Shown here: positions 16,519 to 24,699 of the stretch, piece by piece | How the letters are laid out: every line of letters starts with the position of its first letter | Numbering within the stretch: position 1 is the first letter of the stretch | NCBI RefSeq assembly: GCF_050015995.1 | Contig: NZ_JBNHEP010000107.1 | Location: 114,190-178,189, forward strand | Direction of reading: 5' to 3' | DNA length: 64,000 bases | From: Trichodesmium sp050015995 | GTDB taxonomy: Bacteria; Cyanobacteriota; Cyanobacteriia; Cyanobacteriales; Microcoleaceae | Notes under the pieces: model-generated | The model's input: the letters and a program-made list of their open reading frames with translations, nothing else | Databases searched by the model: none | Told to the model about the DNA's origin: nothing | Program-made: the position numbers and the translations under genes

Positions 16519-18171
16519 ATGAAATTATTTCTTAATAAAGCGAGAAAATATAGCCCCGTTATTCTGAGTACCACCTTATTTATAGCCAATCCTGCTCAGG
16601 CAACTCCTCCAATACAAATTGCCCAAGCATTTCGTCCCCTACCAATGGATGACCCCTCATTAGCAGTACCTAGCGTATCTGAGCTAGAAGCAGAAGAGCC
16701 AATAGATCAGGTAACATCTGTCTCCCAATTATCAGACGTGCAACCTACAGACTGGGCATTCCAAGCATTACAATCATTAGTAGAACGTTATGGTTGTATA
16801 GCAGGTTATCCCGACGGCACCTACAAAGGCAACCGCGCCATGACTCGCTTTGAATTTGCTGCCGGATTAAATGCTTGCCTAGACAGAATCACAGAATTAA
16901 TTGCTGCAGCAACCAGTAACCTAGTTACCAGAGAAGACTTAGCTATATTGCAACGTTTACAAGAAGAATTTGCCGCCGAACTAGCAGCATTGCGGGGTCG
17001 TGTAGATTCTTTGGAAGCACGCACCGCTGAACTAGAAAGCAATCAGTTTTCTACTACCACCAAACTCAATGGTGAAGTTCTATTTTGGTTAAATGATACT
17101 TTTGGGGAAAGAGCAGAAGCCCGTGGAGAATCTTCTGGTAATGACAAAACCGAGACTTCTCTTTCTTATCGTGTCAGGCTAGAGTTTGAGACTAGCTTTA
17201 CTGGAGAAGATTTGCTCTTTACTCGTCTACAAGCTAATAATCTTAATGAGTTGAGCGAACCAGACCTCACTAATACCTTAATGACTCTTGCCTCTATTGA
17301 TGAGGGTGATGCTAATGATAATTTTGGTATTGACCTGATGTTCTATCAGTTTCCCATTGGAGAACGTGCCCAAGCTCTCATCGGTCCTATTGGAGTTGAC
17401 CTAGATGACGTTTCTGTAGTTCTAACACCCTTTGCAGATGAAGGAGATGGAACTATTTCTAGATTCGGACGACGCAACCCAACAAGTTTCCGAGGTCCTG
17501 CTAATGCAGGTGTTGGTTTTAGCTACGCATTTAATGATAAGTTTCAGGTAAATGTAGCTTACTTAGCAGACGATCCGGCAAATCCGACTGAGGGTGCGGG
17601 TGCATTCAATGGTGCTTATAGTGCATTAGGTCAACTTGTGATTGAACCTAACGATAGCTTGGCATTTACTCTGGGTTATGTGCGTAAGTATTGGGGTGAC
17701 GATGGGGTTGATATTACTAATGGTACTGGTAGTTTTAAAGCTCAAGACCCCTTCGATGGTGTGGCGACAACTGCTGATAACGTTGGGTTGCAAGCTCATT
17801 GGAGAGTGAATGAAAAGTTGGAAGTGGGAGGTTGGTTTGGTTCTACCTGGGCGCGACCAGAAACTGAGAATAGTGATGATGATGATATTACTATCATTAA
17901 TGGAATGTTGTATTTTGCTTTCCCAGACTTATTGAGAGAAGGAAATCTTGGTGGTCTGATGGTTGGCGTGCCTCCTATTGTTACTGATGGGGGTGATGAT
18001 GATGCCTTGAAGGATGATGATACATCTATACATATAGAGGCAATTTATCGTATTCAAGTTAATGATAATATCTCTTTGACTCCTGGTTTATTTGTGATTA
18101 CTAATCCTAATCACGATGATGTTAATGATACTATTTGGGTTAGTACATTCCGGACTCAGTTTAGGTTTTAA
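16519..18171 (+). CDS. Iron uptake porin (SLH domain plus OprB-type beta-barrel)
   Basis: This 550-aa outer-membrane protein fits the cyanobacterial SLH/OprB porins annotated as iron uptake porins. From the chosen start MKLFLNKARKYSPVILST it has a normal Sec signal peptide ending at AQA near residue 30. An SLH domain follows at about 64-123 (SQLSDVQPTDWAFQALQSLV, AGYPDGTYKGNRAMTRFEFA), which anchors to peptidoglycan-linked polymer, then a coiled coil (RLQEEFAAELAALRGRVDSL) and a barrel with alternating strands ending in F (STFRTQFRF). A longer frame begins at an ATG at 16393, but the extra 42 residues would bury the signal peptide and a likely promoter overlaps that ATG. Proximity to feoABC suggests iron supply; substrate specificity is inferred from family naming only. 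Confidence 0.88.
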   Translation: MKLFLNKARKYSPVILSTTLFIANPAQATPPIQIAQAFRPLPMDDPSLAVPSVSELEAEEPIDQVTSVSQLSDVQPTDWAFQALQSLVERYGCIAGYPDGTYKGNRAMTRFEFAAGLNACLDRITELIAAATSNLVTREDLAILQRLQEEFAAELAALRGRVDSLEARTAELESNQFSTTTKLNGEVLFWLNDTFGERAEARGESSGNDKTETSLSYRVRLEFETSFTGEDLLFTRLQANNLNELSEPDLTNTLMTLASIDEGDANDNFGIDLMFYQFPIGERAQALIGPIGVDLDDVSVVLTPFADEGDGTISRFGRRNPTSFRGPANAGVGFSYAFNDKFQVNVAYLADDPANPTEGAGAFNGAYSALGQLVIEPNDSLAFTLGYVRKYWGDDGVDITNGTGSFKAQDPFDGVATTADNVGLQAHWRVNEKLEVGGWFGSTWARPETENSDDDDITIINGMLYFAFPDLLREGNLGGLMVGVPPIVTDGGDDDALKDDDTSIHIEAIYRIQVNDNISLTPGLFVITNPNHDDVNDTIWVSTFRTQFRF

Positions 18172-18653
18172 CTAAAATCGGCGATCGCTAACATAGTTAG
18201 TGGAATCGCCGATCATTTTGATATTATGGCCATCTCAAAAAAAGGATTACTTTAACATATTTAAAACCAAAGAGATAGGTAACTTTTCTTATCCTTTGAT
18301 TGAAATGCAATGTAAAAATTCTTTGCTAATTATCTCAACTAATCTTGAGTTGTCCAATGTGCGGTTAAATTCCCATTTTCATCTTTTAACCAAATCATAT
18401 ATAGAGGTAATTATCAATTATCCATTATCAATTATCCATTAATGAAGCTGTTTAGATTTCATAGCTAGATTCACTAACGCCCTTAAAAATTTAAGTGGGC
18501 AAGCAAATACTATTCCTCTATCAAATTGGTATAAGCTGTTGCCTACCTCCACAATAAATCACAATCATCAAAGGACTACCAAATTTCATGGGCTAAAGCC
18601 CTACTAAAAGCTATATCATAACCGCGCTTGAGAAAAACTTTCTTATATTAGTC
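18172..18653. other. Intergenic region with terminator hairpin and short repeats
   Basis: Apart from the hairpin at 18177-18213, it contains ATTATCAATTATCCATTA short repeats near 18409-18441, one end of the ATACCAAATTGAT family near 18519, and a GGGCTAAAGCCC hairpin near 18590. No gene is supported. Confidence 0.5.
18177..18213 (+). terminator. Hairpin after the porin gene, probable terminator
   Basis: ATCGGCGAT and ATCGCCGAT pair over 9 bp, with an inner CTAAC/GTTAG stem; a short CATTTTG follows. It starts 6 bp after the porin stop codon. The T-run is short, so efficiency is uncertain. The left arm includes a GCGATCGC site. Confidence 0.5.
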
Positions 18654-19967
18654 TCAACAATAATTGTTGCGCCCAGATTTCTTGGCTTGGTACAATACCG
18701 TATCAGCACTCCGAAGTAATGTGCTACTATCTAAACCATCCTCAGGATATAAGGCAATTCCAATACTAGTTGTTACCTTGAGACGATGACCTTCTAAGAT
18801 AAATTCTGGCTGCATGCTTTGAATCAATCTCTGGGCAATCTCAATCACGTTTTCTCGAGAGCGAATTTCCGGTAAAATAATTCCGAATTCATCTCCTCCC
18901 CAACGGGCAATCAAATCAATTTCTCTCAAACAACCGACAAGACGCTGAGTAACACTCTGTAACAATAGATCTCCCACTGAGTGACCGAATGTATCATTAA
19001 CCTGCTTAAACCTATCTAAATCGAGAAACATTATCGCCATAATTTGTGAACTTTCAGCAGCATAGGTAATAGCTTCAGAAAGTTTCAGATCAAATAAAGC
19101 TCTATTTGGCAGGTTAGTGAGAGTATCATGCAATGCTTGATACTCAATAGTTGCTTGTTTTTGCTTTTCTCTAGTCACATCTCGAAAAGTCAATACCTGA
19201 CCAACAATTTTATCTGATAATTTTTGAGGCTGGGAATCATACTCAATAATCCTACCATTTTTTAATACTAATAAATCCCGTTGTTTAATATTCTCTTGCA
19301 TAAGTAATGCTTGAAAAAGCACCGCATCTGCTTTGATCAAAGCTGCTAAAATCAAATCAACTAGCTTTTGACTATCATCTTTTGAAGTTGAAGCAGGTAG
19401 ATGCCAAATTTCAGCAAACTTTTGATTAAAAATGACCACTTTTCCTGAACTATCTAGGACAAGAATGCCATTTGCTGTTGCTTCTAGGGTGGCTAATAGC
19501 AGTAATAAAGAATTTTCTAACTTAGAATTAATTTCCTTGAGCAGCGTATTTTGTTCAGCAAGTTTTTGTTCTTGAGCAAAGCTTCGTAAAGCTTCAGTAA
19601 CAGTGAGTATTAGATCATCTTTATTCCAAGGTTTAGAGATGTAGCGGTATAAAGCACCAGCATTAACCACATTCGCTACCGAATCAACATCAGCTTGACC
19701 AGTAAGCATAATTTTTAACATCTTGGGATAAAGCTTGTGGAGTTCAATCAACAAACTATCCCCATCCATCTCCTGCATATGGTGATCGGAAATTATCAAA
19801 GGAATTTTTAAGCCCTCTGCTGTCAATTCTGCACAAAGAGAAAGAGCTTCTGCACCACTGTTAGCCAACTCAATGTTATAGTCTTTGCCAAAATTGCGCC
19901 TAAGTTGCCGCCCCAAAGTTTCGAGAATTATCAACTCATCATCAACACAAATAATGACTCCTTTCAT
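18654..19967 (-). CDS. Response regulator with PAS and GGDEF domains (diguanylate cyclase)
   Basis: The 437-aa protein has a receiver domain at 1-125 (VDDE at 8-11, phospho-acceptor Asp61 in LIISDHHM, conserved Lys in SKPWNKDDL), a short coiled linker, a PAS domain near 150-270 (GILVLDSSGKVVIFNQKFAE) and a GGDEF domain with an intact active site GGDEF at 357-361. An RxxD sequence (REID) lies five residues before it, the usual product-inhibition I-site. It should make cyclic di-GMP in response to phosphorylation. It is the last gene of a kinase-receiver-cyclase operon: only 3 bp separate it from the upstream receiver gene, so the two are probably translationally coupled. A cyclic-dinucleotide-binding ComFB-type protein is encoded elsewhere in the window, but no link is shown. 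Confidence 0.95.
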   Translation of the reverse strand: MKGVIICVDDELIILETLGRQLRRNFGKDYNIELANSGAEALSLCAELTAEGLKIPLIISDHHMQEMDGDSLLIELHKLYPKMLKIMLTGQADVDSVANVVNAGALYRYISKPWNKDDLILTVTEALRSFAQEQKLAEQNTLLKEINSKLENSLLLLLATLEATANGILVLDSSGKVVIFNQKFAEIWHLPASTSKDDSQKLVDLILAALIKADAVLFQALLMQENIKQRDLLVLKNGRIIEYDSQPQKLSDKIVGQVLTFRDVTREKQKQATIEYQALHDTLTNLPNRALFDLKLSEAITYAAESSQIMAIMFLDLDRFKQVNDTFGHSVGDLLLQSVTQRLVGCLREIDLIARWGGDEFGIILPEIRSRENVIEIAQRLIQSMQPEFILEGHRLKVTTSIGIALYPEDGLDSSTLLRSADTVLYQAKKSGRNNYC

Positions 19968-19970
19968 ATT

Positions 19971-20363
19971 TTACTGATTCAAAGCTTGATTAATAATTTG
20001 CTGTAATTCTTCCTCTGACCAGGGTTTGTCAAGGCAAGCATAAAGGTTGGCTTTTTTTCTAGCCCGCTCAATAGCCTCCTGGTCAGCTTGCCCAGTCAGC
20101 ATCACGGTAATAACTTCAGGAAAGCGTTGATGAACTTGAGCTAAAAACACATCTCCTTTGGTATTAGGCATGAGCCAATCAGAAACAATGGCCAGAATTT
20201 GTACGCCTTCTTCTTCTAACTCATCAATCACATCCCAAGCTTCTTGAGCACTTTGGGCAACCTCATAAATATATTTGTTGCCAAAACCACGTTGGAGTTG
20301 TTCTTTGAGAGCTTTCAGAATGGGCATTTCATCATCAACACAAATAATTGCGGTCTCAGACAT
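19971..20363 (-). CDS. Stand-alone response regulator receiver protein
   Basis: The 130-aa product is a single receiver domain: acidic pair in VDDE, phospho-acceptor Asp in VSDWLMPN near residue 62, Thr in MLTGQAD and Lys in LDKPWSEEEL. It has no output domain, so it likely acts as a phosphorelay intermediate or by protein contact. It closely resembles the receiver of the next gene (VDDE...IL, LTGQAD, KPW), suggesting they arose by duplication and share the upstream kinase. Minus-strand AGAAAGG precedes the ATG at 20363 by about 6 bp. Confidence 0.95.
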   Translation of the reverse strand: MSETAIICVDDEMPILKALKEQLQRGFGNKYIYEVAQSAQEAWDVIDELEEEGVQILAIVSDWLMPNTKGDVFLAQVHQRFPEVITVMLTGQADQEAIERARKKANLYACLDKPWSEEELQQIINQALNQ

Positions 20364-20392
20364 ACTTAACCTTTCTAGATACTTTTAAAGAT

Positions 20393-22012
20393 TTAACGGG
20401 AGCCTACAGGCAACCCTATATAAAATATAGTATCTCCTGGTTGGCTGTCCACTCTTATATATCCCTGATGTTTGTCAATAATTTTCTGGCAAATGTGAAG
20501 TCCCAAACCACTACCTTCACCCGCCGACTTGGTAGTAAAAAAGGCATCAAAGATTTTCGGCAGCAGTTCTGACGGAATACCTGCTCCAGTATCCTTAATA
20601 CTTACTTGAATCCCATTTTCCTCTTGATGGGTGGTAATAGTCAGTGTCCCTCCTGACTCCATAGCTTGAATTGCGTTGTGAATTAGATTTGTCCAAACCT
20701 GAATCAGTTCGTCAGGATATCCCCAGATTTCGGGAATATCGTGATAATCTCGAATCAGATGGATATTCCGTTTCAGTTGATTGTGATAGATTTCTAGTAC
20801 AGTTTCTAGCCCATTAACGACTTTGATCAACTCCTTCTGGCCATTTGGTTGAAAACGAGCATAGCTTTTGAGGGCAAAAATTATCTTAGAGGACCGTTCA
20901 ACGGCGCGGAGAATAATCTGATTGTTAGAAAAGGAGGAAGCCAGGTTGTAGGCAAACTCGATCGCCCATTCTCCATGTTCACTTTTGACCAGGGGCAACC
21001 ACAAATCAGTTGTTTCGGGAACCCCCATGTCTGCTAAGAGGTTTGCAATATATCGAGGATTTTCAATGTTATGCTCTTTAAGTTGAGCAGTAATTTTACG
21101 TTTGAGGGTACGAGTTTCCTGAGAAGCAATTGAAAGTCCGTTTTCGAGTGCTTGAGCAATTAGCTGAAAAAGGCTTTCTTCTGCTTGACAACTGAGACGT
21201 TGATGTAAATGGGGGATTTCATCTAGAACTTCTTTTAAAGCCTGATCGGTATTGTTTGCTGAGGCTTGAATTGCGCCTAGGGGATTATTAATTTCATGAG
21301 CTATGCCTGCAATTAGTTGTCCCAAAGCTGCCATTTTTTCTTGTTGAATTAATTGATTCTGTGTTAGTTGGAGATTAATTAAAGCAGTTTCTAATTCCTG
21401 ATTTTTATTCAACAATCTTTGACTAAATTTATAGGATAAAATACCAATAACAAGGGCTGCCATTATTAAAGCAAAGGTTGTTCCTATATCGGCAAATTTT
21501 CGGGTCTGGTGATACTGCTTAATATAGACTTCTTCTAGTATTTCAATTTCAGCATATAGCTCATCAAAAATTTTATTAATTTGAACAGCACCAATCTTGT
21601 TGGCCTCTGCAATTTTTTTCTGAGAAATTAGCTGCCAAGAATCGTTAATTACAGTTTTATAATTTGTATATAAATCCCAGATATTCTGCAGATTTTCTTG
21701 TTGTTCAAGTTTCCTAATTTCTTCAAGAAGAGTCTCAGTGATTTCCTGCTTTTCCGGAAGTTCTTCAGTGAAACTTTCATCAATTTCACCTTTAGAAATA
21801 CTCTCCCATTCTAGACAATTAAGTCCTCTGACTTGCTCCTTTAATTTAATTAAGAGTAATCTGGCATTGCTACTCTCTTGTGTCATCTGATTGAGTTGGT
21901 AAATCACAATCGCACTGGCGATCGCTACTATCATTGCCGAAGCAAATATAAATCCTGCTGATAATTTGGACTTGACCTGGCGTAAAGGGGAAATCTGTGG
22001 CATATTTAGCAT
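20393..22012 (-). CDS. Membrane sensor histidine kinase
   Basis: The 539-aa protein has two transmembrane helices (about 17-40 and 175-195) enclosing a 135-residue, Glu-rich helical periplasmic sensor region without a family I recognise. After a coiled coil the H-box GIAHEINNPLGAIQ places the phospho-accepting His at 239. A helical insert of about 120 residues follows, then the HATPase domain: N-box HNAIQAMESGGTLTITT, G1 DTGAGIP, F-box FFTTK and G2 GSGLGLHICQKII. It is the first gene of the three-gene operon, 29 bp before the receiver gene. ATG codons occur at 22012 and three codons later; neither has a clear ribosome-binding site. Confidence 0.94.
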   Translation of the reverse strand: MLNMPQISPLRQVKSKLSAGFIFASAMIVAIASAIVIYQLNQMTQESSNARLLLIKLKEQVRGLNCLEWESISKGEIDESFTEELPEKQEITETLLEEIRKLEQQENLQNIWDLYTNYKTVINDSWQLISQKKIAEANKIGAVQINKIFDELYAEIEILEEVYIKQYHQTRKFADIGTTFALIMAALVIGILSYKFSQRLLNKNQELETALINLQLTQNQLIQQEKMAALGQLIAGIAHEINNPLGAIQASANNTDQALKEVLDEIPHLHQRLSCQAEESLFQLIAQALENGLSIASQETRTLKRKITAQLKEHNIENPRYIANLLADMGVPETTDLWLPLVKSEHGEWAIEFAYNLASSFSNNQIILRAVERSSKIIFALKSYARFQPNGQKELIKVVNGLETVLEIYHNQLKRNIHLIRDYHDIPEIWGYPDELIQVWTNLIHNAIQAMESGGTLTITTHQEENGIQVSIKDTGAGIPSELLPKIFDAFFTTKSAGEGSGLGLHICQKIIDKHQGYIRVDSQPGDTIFYIGLPVGSR

Positions 22013-22304
22013 ATTTTAAAGTTTTGTAAAACTGTCTATAACATAGCAATCCTATCTTAGTTGTAACATTTTGATGGCGACGAGGAATCAGAATTCAGCT
22101 AGGTTCTCCGTTATATTTAGGAGATCGAAAAGTCATAATTTCAAAAGTTTTATGTGAATATTTACTCTTTTTAAATAATCAAAAAAATAAGTGATTAATT
22201 AAGTTAATTGGAGAGATTTTTCACTCATAGTTATAATTTTACCATCTGGGAAATTATCTACAGGGCTACCTAAAATAATGACGGAAAATCATAGTTTATT
22301 GTAA

Positions 22305-22474
22305 TATAGCAATCAGGAATCAGATGTGAGAATTTTACTGCTCTCTAAAAATCTAAAATATAGTGGTTATAATCTTCAGAAGATACAGTTTTTTCCTTCT
22401 TCTCTGTAGCAATAGTGCCTGTTGCCTGTTGCCTAAAAGTGTACAATATGTCACAATTCATATCAGATTGCTAT
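22305..22474. mobile_element. MITE-like element, TATAGCAATC family (copy 2)
   Basis: Left end TATAGCAATCAGGAATCAGA and right end ATTCATATCAGATTGCTATA are inverted repeats and match 13052-13227. The interior carries TGCCTGT heptamers. Confidence 0.75.
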
Positions 22475-22602
22475 AGTGACTAAAATCTAAAAGCGGTAAT
22501 GCTTCAAGGGAGTGAAATCTGGTAGATACCAGAAGTGGACAAGGTACATATATTCCTAGATTTTTAAGTGACAAATAGTTGTCTTGATTTCTTCCTGATT
22601 AT

Positions 22603-22669
22603 TCCCAATTCCCAATTCCCAATTCCCAATTCCCTGTTCCCTGTTCCCTGTTCCCTGTTCCCTATCTCC
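22603..22669. repeat. Heptanucleotide repeats (TCCCAAT)n then (GTTCCCT)n
   Basis: Two related 7-bp units, each in about four copies, lie 50 bp before the next gene. Confidence 0.9.
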
Positions 22670-22716
22670 TTTTTATATTTCCTGATACATTCAATCTCTA
22701 AGGAAAGTCAAATTTA

Positions 22717-23973
22717 GTGCTAAATCAAATTATGGAAGACATTAACGATCAAATTCTTAATATGGTAGCAGACTTTTTTGGAACTTTTGGACAAAAAGAA
22801 GCCTTCACTCTACTACTAGCAATGGACAGAGAAAAAGTCTACAACGACTTCTTAAAAGCTGAAGCTGGTTTTAATAGTTATAAACTAGCTATTCTAGATA
22901 AAGGCATTCAAAATTCTCCCTATCAAAACCAGGTAGAAAATTATCCAGAAAATTTAACAATGCTACCTAGTTTAGCAATCCCAGGGGCAAAAGCTTTTCC
23001 CCATGTTGGCGAACTGCCTAACATTGATGAAGAGGGTCTTAGCTTTATTCATCCTGATATTAAAGAAGCCTGTATTTGCCTAGGTGGTACTGCTGGCGGA
23101 CCGTTTAAATCTTATTGGTTAGGTAGAAATTCTCTTGACAAATGTCAGTATTGGAGTTCTACTAAAATCATCGCAATTTTAAATGTAATTTGTTCTCTTG
23201 ATAGTAATATTAATACCTGTCAAATTCGAGGGGATGGCAAAAATATAGACTTTAATGAGGTTGTAGAAGATGTAATTACTTATGCCAAAAAGGTAGGTAG
23301 TTCTAATGCCTTAGCTGCAATGTTTAAATGCTTCCAAACTTATGTTGGTTTAGAATCATGGTTGAAGGAAATCACAGGTAATAATCATACAGAATTTCAA
23401 GGTTTATATGGTGAAGAACCCTTTATTATGTCACCTGAAATTGTACAAGATAACCAAGTTTTATTAAGTGCAGCATCGGAAAGTAAAAAGCGAGAAGACC
23501 AGACTGGAGAAAATACTGTTGCTACCTACGACCTAACTAGAATTATATCAATGGTAGGATGGTATTATCATTTACCAGAACCAGCCAAACTACCCACCCC
23601 TCTAACTCCCCTCCCAGGAGGGGATGGGGGTGGGTGGGAAAATTTGCAACCTTTTATTCGTAATCTGGGTAAAGATACTGCTCGTTATGTGGATGTTGCT
23701 CTAGCAAAATTGGGAATTCAAAATAGTATTAAATCTCCTGTTATTTTATCTAAAATGGGTTTTGGGTATAGCAGCAGTCGTAAGCGTACAGAACTGACTT
23801 ATACTTGTTTTACTCAGTTTGAATATCAGGGAAAAGTTAGGTCTATAGCTATGACTTTGCGTGGTGCAAAAGCGTTAGGAGATTTTGACACAGAAGCAGT
23901 AGAAATAGATGCTAGGATGGCAGCAGAAATAACAGAAATTCTCAGACGTTTAGTAGCAGATGAACTGGGATAA
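22717..23973 (+). CDS. Possible serine hydrolase of the beta-lactamase/penicillin-binding superfamily
   Basis: I do not recognise this 418-aa protein with certainty. It contains YWSSTKIIAILNVI (SxxK at S147-K150), a downstream GSSNALAAMF (SxN at S195-N197) and a late SSSRKRTELTYTCF, in the order and helical context of SxxK acyl-enzyme hydrolases. It lacks a signal peptide, which is unusual for cell-wall enzymes. A GTG start at 22717 follows AAGGAAAG with normal spacing; an ATG at 22732 is the alternative. Residues around 293-310 (LPTPLTPLPGGDGGGW) are encoded by a dispersed C/G-rich repeat inserted in frame. Confidence 0.5.
   Translation: MLNQIMEDINDQILNMVADFFGTFGQKEAFTLLLAMDREKVYNDFLKAEAGFNSYKLAILDKGIQNSPYQNQVENYPENLTMLPSLAIPGAKAFPHVGELPNIDEEGLSFIHPDIKEACICLGGTAGGPFKSYWLGRNSLDKCQYWSSTKIIAILNVICSLDSNINTCQIRGDGKNIDFNEVVEDVITYAKKVGSSNALAAMFKCFQTYVGLESWLKEITGNNHTEFQGLYGEEPFIMSPEIVQDNQVLLSAASESKKREDQTGENTVATYDLTRIISMVGWYYHLPEPAKLPTPLTPLPGGDGGGWENLQPFIRNLGKDTARYVDVALAKLGIQNSIKSPVILSKMGFGYSSSRKRTELTYTCFTQFEYQGKVRSIAMTLRGAKALGDFDTEAVEIDARMAAEITEILRRLVADELG
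23590..23638. repeat. Dispersed C/G-rich repeat inserted in frame in a coding sequence
   Basis: CCCACCCCTCTAACTCCCCT continues CCCAGGAGGGGATGGGGGTG and forms a hairpin. Related non-coding copies lie near 29420 and 48137. It encodes a Pro/Gly-rich stretch in the preceding protein. Confidence 0.75.
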
Positions 23974-24175
23974 GGAAGTTAGAAGTCAGAATTTAGAAGT
24001 CATATCAAATCCTGTTAAACAGCTATAGATTGGTTAAGTCTTTAGGAGTCAGGAGTCAGGAGGAGAGAGAATTACAAAGATTTAGTAGTTATGACGATTG
24101 GAGATTTTTTTTATGTTCAATCAAGCGGATTTGATATTATTTTTGTAGAAACCAGGAACTGGGTTTGTATATATT

Positions 24176-24304
24176 ATATCATGTCCGGTTGAATAGTTAT
24201 AATTAAAGTTCGTAGTAGGGCTTTAGCCCGAACTATTGAAAGATGGGGCTAAATCCCTACTACAAACAAAAACTTTTTTATCACTGATTATCCGGACATG
24301 ATAT
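24176..24304. mobile_element. MITE-like element, ATATCATGTCCGG family (copy 2)
   Basis: ATATCATGTCCGGTTGAATA at the left and TTATCCGGACATGATAT at the right are near-perfect inverted ends. The inner hairpin has arms GTAGTAGGGCTTTAGCCC and GGGCTAAATCCCTACTAC. Confidence 0.8.
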
Positions 24305-24530
24305 TTAGATATCTCACAATACTGACATCTACTCACACAAACCTGGTTTCTCTAAAGTCAGAATTGAGAATTGAGAAGTTGTTTTTGTATAAACCAGAAA
24401 CCGGGTTTGTATATATTAGATATCTCACAATACTGACATCTACTTATACAAACCTGGTTTCTGGGGTTTGTATTACTGACTCCTGACTCCTCCCTTGTTT
24501 TCGTCCTTAGTAGCTGTTTGTAAACTCATA

Positions 24531-24634
24531 AAACCTCTCTCCAAACCTCTCTCCTACAAGGAGAGAGGCTTATTAACCCCCATTCCCTCCTTCCCCCCTG
24601 GAAAGGGGGTTAGGAAGAGGGACAGGGGGGTTAG
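24531..24634. repeat. C/G-rich dispersed hairpin repeat
   Basis: CCTCTCTCCTACAAGGAGAG is followed by a C-run/G-run hairpin, resembling 15321-15400. Confidence 0.7.
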
Positions 24635-24657
24635 GTTTTTAGGATTCATACTCTTCC

Positions 24658-24690
<33 letters not shown>

Positions 24691-24699
24691 CCCTTGTTA

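Larger units (their letters stand above)
22013..22716. other. Intergenic region with TIR element and heptamers
   Basis: It holds a TATAGCAATC-family end near 22042, a complete element at 22305-22474 and a long heptamer run at 22603-22669, besides AT-rich spacer. It lies between divergent genes, so promoters for both must be here, but I cannot pick them. Confidence 0.5.

Noticed and set aside
24298..24486. 62-codon frame with repeated RYLTILTSTHTNLVS
   Set aside because: It is a duplicated intergenic repeat with no start signal.
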